NCBI RefSeq assembly: GCF_014596445.1
Contig: NZ_MECL01000060.1
Location: 1-59,195, forward strand
Source of the DNA: Streptomyces sp. CBMA29
GTDB lineage: Bacteria; Actinomycetota; Actinomycetes; Streptomycetales; Streptomycetaceae
Reading direction: 5' to 3'
DNA: 59,195 nt
A program made the position numbers and the translations under genes. The notes below the pieces were generated by a model that worked only from the letters and a program-made list of their open reading frames with translations, was not told the DNA's origin and made no database searches. Of this stretch, positions 1 through 8,282 are shown one piece after another (the first letter of the stretch is position 1; the number at the start of each line of letters is the position of its first letter).

Positions 1-541
1 GTACGGGGGCCGGGACCGCGGGCGGTACGGGGGCGGCGTCCGTGGCGGTCTCCGCCGGTGCCGCGGCCCCGGCGGGCCCCGCGCACAGCCGGACGAACTC
101 CTCGGTGAACTCCCTGGTCATCCGGGAGACCACCGCGCCCGCGCCCGACTCGATCAGCTTGGCGAGTTTGCCGTTGAGCTGGATCTCGCCGTCGCACCTG
201 ACCAGCGAGGCGCCGGGGTCCTCCCCCGGCACGACGCGGAAGGTGGCGTGGGCACTGAAGCGGGTGGCGCCCTGCCCGTCCTTGCCGCGGGCCGACAGCC
301 GTCCCTCGCGTGCGGGCTCGTCCAGGTCCAGCGAGACCCGGGCGGCGAATTTGACCCGGATTCCGCCGAATCTGACGGCCAGCGTCGCGTCGAACGACCC
401 GTCGTCGTGCGACGGCCCGAGTTCGGCGCCGCCGATGCAGGACACGACGTCCGAGGGGTCGGAGACCACCTCCCACACGCGGTCGGGAGGGCTGGGTACG
501 GCGATCTCTTCCGTGATCGATATCAAAGCGGCGAACCTCAC
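1..541 (-). CDS. CoxG-like SRPBCC-domain protein (C-terminus cut by window)
   Basis: Reading leftward from about 541, an uninterrupted frame of 180 codons runs off the window. It starts with residues like ITEEIAVPSPPDRVWEVVSD, then continues through DGEIQLNGKLAKLIESGAGAV and a helix with EFTEEFVRL, and ends in an Ala/Pro-rich tail. This is the pattern of the carbon monoxide dehydrogenase subunit G (CoxG) branch of the SRPBCC ligand-binding fold, about 150 residues plus a disordered linker. Family members assist molybdenum hydroxylases of the CO dehydrogenase/xanthine dehydrogenase type, so such genes may lie to the left. The start is uncertain: GTG at 541, or TTG at 526 preceded by GAGG. The gene is divergent from the ABC transporter operon and shares its mirrored control region, so it is probably co-regulated. 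Confidence 0.75.
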   Translation of the reverse strand, partial: MRFAALISITEEIAVPSPPDRVWEVVSDPSDVVSCIGGAELGPSHDDGSFDATLAVRFGGIRVKFAARVSLDLDEPAREGRLSARGKDGQGATRFSAHATFRVVPGEDPGASLVRCDGEIQLNGKLAKLIESGAGAVVSRMTREFTEEFVRLCAGPAGAAAPAETATDAAPVPPAVPAPV

Positions 542-998
542 TCGGCGGCGGGCGTGGCGTCTGGGGAGAGGGGCGGCAACGGGGCGGTCAGGTGTCCGGA
601 AGTCCGCTGTCGTTCTTGTGCGTTCACTCACCGGTGACACCAGGCGCCGTAGACATTGTCCGACAACTGATGACGGGAACGTAACACCGTCGACCCGCAC
701 CGACAAGATGTTGCAGGAAAAACCGGCACACTTCTTGCAGCCCTAAGTCGGCGGTGTTACGTTCCCGTCACCGCTTGTCCGACAATCTCGGATTCGGGCA
801 GGGCCGCTCACTGCATCAACAGCGACATCACCAGCGGCGGCAACGGCCGCGTCAGCAGCTGAATCCAGCCGTCACCGCCACCCCCGGACGGACGGCACGC
901 GGCCTCACCCGCCGCCCCTCCCCGTGGCGGGGACCCGAGGAGATCCGGAGCCGGGCGCGTCAACCGGCAGTGCACTTCAAAGAGTTCGGAGGAAGCCG
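542..998. other. 457-bp divergent intergenic region
   Basis: No gene is visible here. The centre (656-785) holds mirrored promoters and operators, annotated separately. 786-980 is GC-rich leader with no recognised element. A GGAGGA ribosome-binding site at 988-993 serves the gene starting at 999. Confidence 0.6.
656..785. promoter_or_regulatory. Mirror-image divergent promoters, each with a TTGTCCGACAA operator
   Basis: Seen directly: TTGTCCGACAA at 656-666 and again at 775-785, each a perfect palindrome around one central base. A perfect 19-bp inverted repeat lies just inside them (671-689 and 752-770). Each half contains a plausible sigma70-type promoter pointing outward. Rightward: TTGCAG (735-740), 17-nt spacer, TACGTT (758-763). 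Leftward: TTGTCG (complement of 701-706), 17-nt spacer, TACGTT (complement of 678-683). The operators lie about 12 nt beyond each -10 box, near +5 to +15, a position for repression. The TTGTNNNACAA form fits FadR-type (FCD) GntR regulators by family knowledge. No such regulator gene is in the window. Confidence 0.65.
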
Positions 999-1910
999 AT
1001 GAACAGTCAGCCCGGCGCACCCGTCGACCCGCTCAAGGTCGCGCTCCGCGACTACGCCCACACCCGGGCCGTCAAGGACGGGACGGTCGTGCCGGACGGC
1101 TGCGCCCTGGAATTCGTTGAGGTGGAGCCCATCCACCGGGCGTTCGCCCCGATGGTGCGCGAGCAGCGCTACGACGTGTGCGAACTCGCCGTCGCGACCC
1201 TCCTCCAGGCCGTCGAGGCGGGCTGTCCCGTCGTGGCCCTGCCGGTCGTCCTGCACGGCAACTACCACCACCGCTCCGTCTCGACCGCGCAGCCGGGCCT
1301 CACCCCGGCCGGCCTGCGCGGACGCCGTGTCGGCGTGCGCGCCTACAGCCAGACCACCGGGCTGTGGGTCCGCGGCCTGCTGAGCGACACCTACGGCCTC
1401 GCGTCGCGGGACGTCACCTGGGTGACGACGGAGGGACCCCACGTCACCGGCGCCCGGGAGCCCGCGAACGTCGAGCGCACCGACGGCAGGCTCGTCGACC
1501 TGATGCGCGCCGGAGACCTCGCGGCCGTGGTGATGGGGGCGCGCTCCGCGGACCACGTCGAAGGGCTCGCGCCGCTGATCCCCGACTGGCAGGCGCGCCA
1601 GGAAGCGCACTTCGCCGAGCACGGCTGGATCCCGGTCAACCACCTCGCCGTCGTCCGGCGCGACCTGCTGGAGACCCGGCCGGACGCCGTCCGCGCGGTC
1701 TACCGGGCGCTGACCCGATCCATCGACCTGGCCAGGCCCGACACCCCGGCCACCGTCCGTGACGTGGTCATCCGGCACGGCGTCACCGACACCCTGCTCG
1801 CCACCCTCGACACCGCGATCCGCTACGCCCGCGAACAGGAGGTCATCCGCACCGCGATGACCGCCGAATCGCTCTTCGCCGACTTCACGAAGTACGTGGC
1901 GCGGGCGTGA
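999..1910 (+). CDS. 4,5-dihydroxyphthalate decarboxylase-like protein
   Basis: 303 aa, starting at ATG 999 behind GGAGGA (988-993). The N-terminus (LKVALRDYAHTRAVKDGTVV), the middle (GRRVGVRAYSQTTGLWVRG, then LLSDTYGLASRDVTWVTT) and HGWIPVNHLAVVRRDLLE near the end match the 4,5-dihydroxyphthalate decarboxylase family, which has a periplasmic-binding-protein type II fold. There is no signal peptide, so it should be cytoplasmic. Known members decarboxylate 4,5-dihydroxyphthalate to protocatechuate, but the family is broad and many members are untested. It is the first gene of an operon with an amidohydrolase and an ABC importer, suggesting uptake and breakdown of an aromatic or related acid. 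The exact substrate is inference. Confidence 0.7.
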   Translation: MNSQPGAPVDPLKVALRDYAHTRAVKDGTVVPDGCALEFVEVEPIHRAFAPMVREQRYDVCELAVATLLQAVEAGCPVVALPVVLHGNYHHRSVSTAQPGLTPAGLRGRRVGVRAYSQTTGLWVRGLLSDTYGLASRDVTWVTTEGPHVTGAREPANVERTDGRLVDLMRAGDLAAVVMGARSADHVEGLAPLIPDWQARQEAHFAEHGWIPVNHLAVVRRDLLETRPDAVRAVYRALTRSIDLARPDTPATVRDVVIRHGVTDTLLATLDTAIRYAREQEVIRTAMTAESLFADFTKYVARA

Positions 1911-2037
1911 GCCGGTCCCCGCTGACCCGCCGCCCCGCCGCCGGTCCTCGCCGCCGCGCCCGCTCCCGCGCCTGCTCCAGCGCCTACTTCCGCGCCCGCG
2001 CCCGCTTCCGCCGCCGTTCCCGTTCCCAGGAGAACCG

Positions 2038-2904
2038 ATGCACTACTTCGACACCCACACCCACGCCATCTCCGCGGACACCGACGCCTACCCCGCACAG
2101 CCGCTCGGCGGCGCCCGCTCGCAGTGGTCGCAGGAGCGCCCGGTCGACATCGACGGTCTGATCCGCGCCCTCGACACGGCGGGCGTGGAGCGCGCCGCGC
2201 TCGTCCAGGCGTCCACCGTCTACGGCTTCGACAACCGGTACGCCGCCGACGCCCTCGCGCTGCACCCCGACCGCCTGGTGGGGGTCTGCTCGGTGGACTT
2301 CCTCGCCGACTCGGCCGTCGACACCCTCAGGCACTGGATCGAGGAGCGCGGCTTCCGCGGGGTCCGTATCCGGGTGTCCGACGGTACGACCAAGGTGCCC
2401 ACGCCCGGCTCCGGTGTCTCGGACGCGCGCATGGAGGCCGTCTGGGACTACGTGGCCGCGCGCGGTGTCCCGGTGTGCGTCCAGATGCACTCCAAGGACG
2501 CGCCGAAACTGGCCGAGGTCCTGCGGTCGCGGCCCGGCATGACAGTGCTGCTCGACCACGCGGGACGCCCCGACGCGGCGGGCGGTCCGCCGTACGCGCG
2601 CCTGGCCGAGATCGGGCAGCTCGCCGCGTTCGAGGGCGTGCACCTCAAGCTGACCCCGCCCGCGCTGCGCCGCCTGGCCGACGAACCCGGCGCCGACGTC
2701 ACCGAGGTGCTGCGCCGCCTGGTCGCGATGTTCGGCGCGCGGCGCGTGATGTGGGGCTCGAACTACCCGGCGTCTGCCGGGGCGCTTGCGGAACTGCGCG
2801 ACGGGATCGAGGCACACCTGTCGTGGCTGCCGGACGCGGACCGCGCGGCGGTGCTCGGCGGCAACGCCGCACGGGTCTACGGAGTGACGGTGGGCGCGCG
2901 ATGA
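2038..2904 (+). CDS. Amidohydrolase-2 family metal hydrolase
   Basis: 288 aa in a TIM-barrel amidohydrolase-2 fold (COG3618-like; relatives include 2-pyrone-4,6-dicarboxylate lactonase). The metal motif DTHTH is at residues 5-9, HSKDAP (around residue 150) and LLDHAGRPD follow, and MWGSNYPAS lies near residue 240. In many relatives the last motif carries Asp (GSDWP), the catalytic acid/base; here it is Asn, so either the mechanism varies or this is the GSN subgroup. AGGAGA sits just upstream of ATG 2038. The 127-bp gap after the previous gene is a C-rich low-complexity stretch. With the decarboxylase-like protein upstream, a lactone or aromatic-derived substrate is plausible but not shown. 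Confidence 0.75.
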   Translation: MHYFDTHTHAISADTDAYPAQPLGGARSQWSQERPVDIDGLIRALDTAGVERAALVQASTVYGFDNRYAADALALHPDRLVGVCSVDFLADSAVDTLRHWIEERGFRGVRIRVSDGTTKVPTPGSGVSDARMEAVWDYVAARGVPVCVQMHSKDAPKLAEVLRSRPGMTVLLDHAGRPDAAGGPPYARLAEIGQLAAFEGVHLKLTPPALRRLADEPGADVTEVLRRLVAMFGARRVMWGSNYPASAGALAELRDGIEAHLSWLPDADRAAVLGGNAARVYGVTVGAR

Positions 2905-2945
2905 CGCCGCGCCGGAACAGATTCGGAACAGGTGAGGAAGGGACG

Positions 2946-4034
2946 ATGATGAGACACCTCCCGACGAAGAGCGGGCGGCTGCGGCTGCTGGCGGCCACCG
3001 GCGTGCTGCTGGTCACCGCCGCGTCCCTGTCGGCGTGCGGGAAGAGCTCCGGCGCCGCGAGCCTCCCGACGACGATGAACGACCTCGTCAAGCAGGCCAG
3101 GAGCGAGGGCGAGGTCGCCTGGTCGGCGCCCAAGCCGCAGAGCCAGATGCAGGCGGCGATCGACCTGTTCCAGAAGCAGTACCCCGGCATCAAGGTCAAG
3201 TACACCAACACCAAGGCCCCCGACCAGGTCAGCCAGCTCAAGATGGAGCAGGCCGCGCGGAAGGTCTCGGTCGACGTCGCCAACGCGGGCGGCCTGACTG
3301 TGCTTCCGTCCCTCCAGTTGGCCGACGACATCGACTGGTCGGCGTACGACATCGACAAGGGCAACGTCTTCGAGAAGAACCTGGTCTACATCTGGTCGGT
3401 GCCGAAGGTGTGGGCCTACAACACGGACAAGGTCAAGGCCGCCGACCTGCCGAAGACCTGGGACGACCTGCTCGACCCGCGCTGGGGCGGCGGAAAGATC
3501 TCGGCCGAGTCCCGCGCGTCGTTCATGACCGTCTGGGACCTGGACCCGTCGATGGGCGAGGCCACGTCCCTTGAGTGGGCGAAGAAGTTCGCGGCGCAGA
3601 AGCCGCACTTCACGCCCAACACCACGCAGTCGGAGGCCCCGATCGAGTCGGGCCAGGTCAGCATCGGCACCAGCCTGATCAACCTCGTGCTGGAGGCGCA
3701 GGCCAAGGGCGCCCCGGTCGCGGTCGCTCCGCTGTCGCCGACGAACGCCAACGAGTCATACCTGTACGTGCCCAAGGGCGCCCCGCACCCGGCGGCGGCG
3801 GTGCTGCTCACCTCGTTCCTGTCGTCCGACGCGGCCCAGAGCGTGCTGGCCAAGACCTACAACTCCCGTATCCCGGTGGACACCGACTGCTCCAAGCCGG
3901 ACGAGAACGCCGTGCTGAAGGCGATCTGCGCGGCGGATCTGAAGTGGTTCGGCAGCAAGACCCTCGACGAGTACAAGAGCTTCTCGACCTTCTTCCCGAA
4001 GGCGGAGAAGGCGCTCGGCACCGATGTCGGCTAG
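2946..4034 (+). CDS. ABC transporter substrate-binding lipoprotein (copy 1)
   Basis: 362 aa. The N-terminus is a lipoprotein signal with lipobox LSAC (Cys about residue 31), so the protein should be anchored outside the membrane. The mature part has the family-1 binding-protein look of Fe3+/aminoethylphosphonate/thiamine-type importers: SEGEVAWSAP, DLFQKQYPGIKVKYTN, KVWAYNTDKVKAADLPKTWD and YLYVPKGAPHP. ATG 2946 (or 2949) follows GAGGAAGGGA. An in-frame ATG at 2901 overlaps the upstream stop but would add 15 unneeded residues before the signal. The next gene is a close paralogue, and permease and ATPase follow. The ligand cannot be read from sequence; context suggests an organic acid rather than iron. 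Confidence 0.88.
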   Translation: MMRHLPTKSGRLRLLAATGVLLVTAASLSACGKSSGAASLPTTMNDLVKQARSEGEVAWSAPKPQSQMQAAIDLFQKQYPGIKVKYTNTKAPDQVSQLKMEQAARKVSVDVANAGGLTVLPSLQLADDIDWSAYDIDKGNVFEKNLVYIWSVPKVWAYNTDKVKAADLPKTWDDLLDPRWGGGKISAESRASFMTVWDLDPSMGEATSLEWAKKFAAQKPHFTPNTTQSEAPIESGQVSIGTSLINLVLEAQAKGAPVAVAPLSPTNANESYLYVPKGAPHPAAAVLLTSFLSSDAAQSVLAKTYNSRIPVDTDCSKPDENAVLKAICAADLKWFGSKTLDEYKSFSTFFPKAEKALGTDVG

Positions 4035-4094
4035 CACGCGCTCCGGCCGCGCCGCGGCACGGGCGTGGACCAACACGAGAGAGGAAGAACGACG

Positions 4095-5159
4095 ATGAGG
4101 TGGCACCGGTTCTCCGCGGTGGCAGGCGTTCTGCTGGTCACCGCCGCGTCCCTGTCCGCGTGCGGAACCGGCGCCGGCACCGCCGACCTTCCGCCCACGG
4201 TGAGCGGCCTGGCCAAGGAGGCCAGGAGCGAAGGGGTGGTCAACTGGGCTTCCTGGAACCCGGAAGCGCAGATGCGGCCCGCCATCGACCTGTTCGAGAA
4301 GACGTACCCGGGCATCAAGGTCAAGTACACCAACGTCAAGGCGCCCGACCAGATCAGCCGTCTGAAGGTGGAACAGGCCGCGCGGAAGGTCTCCATCGAC
4401 GTCGCCAACGCCGGCGGACTCACCGTGAGCCCCGCGGTGAAGATGGCCGCGGACGTCGACTGGGCGAAGTACGGCGTCGGCGCGAAGGACGTGTTCGCGA
4501 AGAACTTCGTGTACGTGTGGGCCACGCCCAAGGTGTGGGCGTACAACACCGGCAAGGTCAAGGCGGCGGACGTGCCCACGAGTTGGGACGACCTGCTGGA
4601 CGGCAAGTGGGGCGACGGGAAGGTCTCGGCGGAGTCGCGGGCGTCGTTCATGACCGTCTGGGACCTCAACGACGCGATGGGCGAGGCCAAGGCGCTGGAC
4701 TGGGCGAAGAAGTTCGCCCCGCTCAAGCCGCACTACTCCCCCAACCTCACCGCGGCGGCGGCCCCGATCGAGTCGGGGCAGGTCGACCTCGGCACCAGCC
4801 TGATCAATCTGGTGCTGGCGGCGAAGGCCAAGGGCGTCCCCGTGGAGATCGCCCCGGTCTCGCCGACCAGCGCCAACGAGTCGTATCTGTACGTGCCCAA
4901 GGGCGCCCCGCACCCCGCCGCGGCGGCACTGCTCACGGCGTTCCTCTCCTCGGACGAGGCGCAGAGCGTGCTGGCCAAGACGTACAACTCCCGTATTCCG
5001 GCGAGCACCGACTGCTCGGCCCCGGACGGGAACGCCGTGGTGACGGCGCTGTGCGCGGCCCATGTGGAGTGGTACGGCGCGACGTCGCTCAAGGACTACG
5101 ACAACCTGGCCGGTTTCTTCCCGAAGGTCGAGAAAGCGCTCGGGACCGATGTCGGCTGA
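4095..5159 (+). CDS. ABC transporter substrate-binding lipoprotein (copy 2)
   Basis: 354 aa, clearly a tandem duplicate of the gene before it: signal region (VLLVTAASLSAC), pocket-lining segments, C-terminal Cys pair and final ALGTDVG are the same or nearly so over the full length. The lipobox is LSAC, Cys about residue 23. The start is ATG 4095 after AGAGAGGAAG. Differences cluster near the N-terminus of the mature protein (NWASWNPEAQMR against AWSAPKPQSQMQ), a plausible ligand-contact region, so the two may present different ligands to one permease. Sixty bases separate it from copy 1. Confidence 0.88.
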   Translation: MRWHRFSAVAGVLLVTAASLSACGTGAGTADLPPTVSGLAKEARSEGVVNWASWNPEAQMRPAIDLFEKTYPGIKVKYTNVKAPDQISRLKVEQAARKVSIDVANAGGLTVSPAVKMAADVDWAKYGVGAKDVFAKNFVYVWATPKVWAYNTGKVKAADVPTSWDDLLDGKWGDGKVSAESRASFMTVWDLNDAMGEAKALDWAKKFAPLKPHYSPNLTAAAAPIESGQVDLGTSLINLVLAAKAKGVPVEIAPVSPTSANESYLYVPKGAPHPAAAALLTAFLSSDEAQSVLAKTYNSRIPASTDCSAPDGNAVVTALCAAHVEWYGATSLKDYDNLAGFFPKVEKALGTDVG

Positions 5160-5191
5160 CGGATCGCCCGGCCGGCCGACAAGGAATTCGC

Positions 5192-5251
5192 ATGAAGACG
5201 TTCTACGACGCGGGAGGCCGTGATGGAACCGACGACAATCAAGGAGGGTGA
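5192..5251 (+). CDS. Possible 19-aa leader peptide overlapping the permease start
   Basis: A short frame begins at ATG 5192 behind AAGGA (5181-5185, 6-nt spacing), encodes MKTFYDAGGRDGTDDNQGG and stops at 5251, so it overlaps the first 29 bases of the permease gene in another frame. The ribosome-binding site is at least as good as the permease's own. It could couple or dampen permease translation relative to the binding proteins. Chance occurrence cannot be excluded. Confidence 0.3.
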   Translation: MKTFYDAGGRDGTDDNQGG

Positions 5252-7016
5252 CGCGCCGACGGCCGGCGCCGTCGGACGCGACGACCAGGCACCCGCCCCG
5301 GCGCCGCCCGGCCGCCGTCCGCACGGGGAGCGGCGCGCGGCGGGCACCCTGGTCAACCTCGCCATGGTCGTCCTGGTCGGGTACCTCGTGCTGGTCCCGC
5401 TGGTGATCCTGCTGTACAGCAGCTTCAAGGCGTCGACCACGGAACTGCCCTTCGAGGTGCCGGGGTTCTCGCTGCACAACTACAGCGCGGTCTTCTCCTC
5501 CAGCCGGCTCCTGACGGTGACGCTCAACACGGCCGCGTACGTCGTGGGCGCACTGGTCGTGGCGCTGGTGCTCAGCGTGTGCCTGGCGTATCTCTTCGAG
5601 CGCACCGACATACCGGGGCGGTCCTTCCTGGGCCCGCTCGCGCTCGCGCCGATGGCCGTGCCGGTGACCGTCATGGCGATCGCGTGGGCCCTGGTGGCCA
5701 ACCCCGCCAACGGTCCGCTGGCGATGCTCATCCGGCAGACCCTCGGCATCCACGTGGACGTCTACTCGCTGCCGGGCATGATCCTGGTCATGGGCATCTT
5801 CGGGGTGCCCAGCATGTACCTGATGATCGCCCCGGCGTTCGCGCGGCTCAACCCCGAACTGGAGGAAGCCGCCGCGACCGTGGGCGCGCCGGTGTGGCGG
5901 CGGCTGCGGCTGATCGTGTTCCCGCTGGTGACGCCCGCGGTGTCGGCGGCGGCGATGCTGCTGGTCGTGGTGGCGCTCGAAGGGTTCGCGATCCCCGCGA
6001 TCCTCGGCCTGCCCAAGCAGATCTTCGTCTACAGCAGCCTCATCCAGTACTCGCTGCAACCGCCGAGCGGGGTGGCCAACTACGGGCAGGCGTGCACGTA
6101 CGGCGTCCTGATCCTCGCGCTGTCGCTCGCCATGCTGCTGGTCTACCGGCGGCGCATCAAGGACACCCACCGGTTCCGGGTGGTCACCGGCAAGGGCTAC
6201 CGGCAGAACCGGGTCTCGCTCGGCAAGTGGCGCGTCCCGGTCTGCGTGGTCGTCTCGCTGTACATGTTCCTGGCGATCGTGCTGCCCGTGCTGGCCCTGC
6301 TGTGGACGAGCTTCTCGCCGTACTCCCGGCCGTTCAGCTGGTCGGGCCTGCACTCGATGACCCTGGGCGCCTACCGCCATGTGCTGTCCTCGCCGGACAT
6401 CGGGCAGGTGCTGTTCAACACCGGCGAGGTCGTCCTGGTCACCGCCACGGTCACCACCGCGCTGTCGGTGTGGATCGCGGTGGCCGCGGTACGCAACAGG
6501 TTCCGGGGCAGCACGATGCTCTTCGAGGCCACGTTCCTGGTCTTCGGCATCCCGAGCGTCGTCCTCGGCGCGGCCGTGCTGTTCCTCTACCTCTATCTGC
6601 CCGTGCCGATCTACGGCACGGTCTGGATCATCGTCGTCGCGCTGGTGACGCGGTTCCTGCCGCGCGGTTCGCGGATGATCCACACGGCCCTGCTCCAGCT
6701 CGACAACGGCCTCATCGAGACCGCCCGCGTCACGGGGGCGAGCCCGCTGACGGTGACGCGGACGATCCTGCTGCCGCTGCTGCGGCAGGCGCTGTGGAAG
6801 TGCTGGCTGTGGGTGTTCGCGCACGCCCTGGGCGAGCTGCCGATCGCCCTGCTGCTGACCGGCGCGGACAACAGAACCCTGGTGGTGCTGCTGTGGGACA
6901 CCTTCAGTTCGAGCGTCGACTACCCGGAGGCGAGCGCCCTCGCCGTGATCATCCTGGCGATCTCCACGCTGGCGGTGTGGCTCGTCAACCGAGGCAGTGC
7001 GGAGAAGCAGGCATGA
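5223..7016 (+). CDS. Fused two-domain ABC importer permease
   Basis: 597 aa, two BPD_transp_1 permease units in one chain, about 12 membrane helices, as in FbpB/AfuB-type importers. An EAA coupling loop is seen in each half: LEEAAATVGAPVWRRLRL near residue 220 and IETARVTGASPLTVTRT near residue 500. These contact the ATPase encoded next. The first 45 residues are Pro/Ala-rich and probably cytoplasmic. ATG 5223 (GTG 5220 is in frame just before it) follows GGGAGG. The stop overlaps the ATPase start (ATGA), so translation is coupled. The single chain would form the whole membrane channel for the two binding lipoproteins upstream. Confidence 0.92.
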   Translation: MEPTTIKEGDAPTAGAVGRDDQAPAPAPPGRRPHGERRAAGTLVNLAMVVLVGYLVLVPLVILLYSSFKASTTELPFEVPGFSLHNYSAVFSSSRLLTVTLNTAAYVVGALVVALVLSVCLAYLFERTDIPGRSFLGPLALAPMAVPVTVMAIAWALVANPANGPLAMLIRQTLGIHVDVYSLPGMILVMGIFGVPSMYLMIAPAFARLNPELEEAAATVGAPVWRRLRLIVFPLVTPAVSAAAMLLVVVALEGFAIPAILGLPKQIFVYSSLIQYSLQPPSGVANYGQACTYGVLILALSLAMLLVYRRRIKDTHRFRVVTGKGYRQNRVSLGKWRVPVCVVVSLYMFLAIVLPVLALLWTSFSPYSRPFSWSGLHSMTLGAYRHVLSSPDIGQVLFNTGEVVLVTATVTTALSVWIAVAAVRNRFRGSTMLFEATFLVFGIPSVVLGAAVLFLYLYLPVPIYGTVWIIVVALVTRFLPRGSRMIHTALLQLDNGLIETARVTGASPLTVTRTILLPLLRQALWKCWLWVFAHALGELPIALLLTGADNRTLVVLLWDTFSSSVDYPEASALAVIILAISTLAVWLVNRGSAEKQA

Positions 7017-8182
7017 CAGAAAGCAAGGTGCACGTGATGGACAGGGACACGAAGAACGCGATCGCCATCACCGGGCTGCGCAAGTCCTACGAGCAGTCGC
7101 CCGGCGCCGAGGCCACGTACGCGATCGACGACATCTCCTTCGAGGTCCCCGAGGGGCAGTTCGTCACCCTCCTCGGGCCGAGCGGGTGCGGCAAGACGAC
7201 GACGCTGCGCTGTGTCGCCGGTCTCGAACGGGCCTCGCAGGGCCGGATCGAGATGGGCGGCGAGGTGATGTTCGACGCCGGGCGCAAGCGCGATGTCAGG
7301 CCCGAGGAGCGGCCGATCGCGATGGTGCCCCAGTCGTACGGCATCTGGCCGCACATGCGGGTGATCGACAACGCGGCCTTCCCGCTGCGGCACGGCCGCA
7401 ACAGGACCAAGGGGCCCGAGGTACGGCGGCGCGCGCTGGAGATGCTGGAGCAGGTGGGCCTCGACGCGGTCGCCGACCGCTGGGCGACCCAGCTCAGCGG
7501 CGGGCAGCAGCAGCGGCTCGCCCTGGCGCGCGCCCTGCTCGGCGACCCGCAGGTCCTGCTGCTCGACGAGCCGCTGTCCAACCTCGACGCCAAGCTGCGG
7601 GCCAAGCTCCGGCAGGAACTGCGCTCGTTCCAGAAGCGCTTCGGCGTCTCCGCGCTGTACGTCACCCACGACCAGTCCGAGGCGCTGGCCCTGTCCGACA
7701 CGGTGATCGTGATGAACAAGGGCCGCGTCGAGCAGATCGACCGGCCGGAGCGGCTGTACGACCACCCGCGCTCGTCCTTCGTCGCCGACTTCATCGGCAG
7801 CGCCAATCTGTTCCCGGTGCGGGAAGCGTCCTCGGGCGCGGGCGGCGGGGTGCTCGCCAGGACGGACCTCGGTCTCGTTCTCTGCGCCCGTACGGCGCCG
7901 GGTGAGCAGGTACGGCCGCACGACGGCGGGTTCGTGTGCGTACGCCCCGAGGACGTGGACGTACGCGCTGACGACACGGGCGACGGGCAGGCGGCGACGG
8001 GCGATAACGCGTACGCGGGGGTGGTGGAGTCGGCGGAGTTCCTGGGCGACCGGCTCGAACTCGTCGTCCGCGCGGCGGATCTCCCGGTCACCGTCTCGAC
8101 CCGGGCGGGTCAGGATCTGCGGCCCGGCCGGGAGGTCGTGCTGCGGCTGGCCCCGGCGGCCACGAGCTATCTGGCGAGCTGA
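7013..8182 (+). CDS. ABC importer ATPase with TOBE domain
   Basis: 389 aa. Walker A GPSGCGKTT is near residue 60, the Q-loop IAMVPQSYGIWPH near 105, signature LSGGQQQR near 160, Walker B VLLLDEP near 180, then the H-loop THD. A C-terminal TOBE domain (about 270-389) may sense substrate. The domain order matches FbpC/PotA-type importers, and the adjacent loop PQSYGIWPHM is typical of that group. Its start overlaps the permease stop by four bases. It closes the operon that began at 999. This subunit would power uptake through the fused permease. Confidence 0.93.
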   Translation: MTESKVHVMDRDTKNAIAITGLRKSYEQSPGAEATYAIDDISFEVPEGQFVTLLGPSGCGKTTTLRCVAGLERASQGRIEMGGEVMFDAGRKRDVRPEERPIAMVPQSYGIWPHMRVIDNAAFPLRHGRNRTKGPEVRRRALEMLEQVGLDAVADRWATQLSGGQQQRLALARALLGDPQVLLLDEPLSNLDAKLRAKLRQELRSFQKRFGVSALYVTHDQSEALALSDTVIVMNKGRVEQIDRPERLYDHPRSSFVADFIGSANLFPVREASSGAGGGVLARTDLGLVLCARTAPGEQVRPHDGGFVCVRPEDVDVRADDTGDGQAATGDNAYAGVVESAEFLGDRLELVVRAADLPVTVSTRAGQDLRPGREVVLRLAPAATSYLAS

Positions 8183-8282
8183 CGGACAGGTACCGGTCAA
8201 CCTCCGTTCACCGACCGGATAGACTGCCGCAATTCTGCACCTCACCCGTATGCACGGTTTTTCACGCCAAAGAGGGAGCGTC

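Noticed and set aside
2901..2945. Earlier ATG for binding protein 1 overlapping the amidohydrolase stop.
   Set aside because: It would put 15 charged residues before the lipoprotein signal; the ATG at 2946 has its own GAGGAAGGGA.
3756..6824. A 1022-codon minus-strand frame opposite the transporter operon.
   Set aside because: Antisense shadow of the binding-protein and permease genes, whose motifs are unambiguous.
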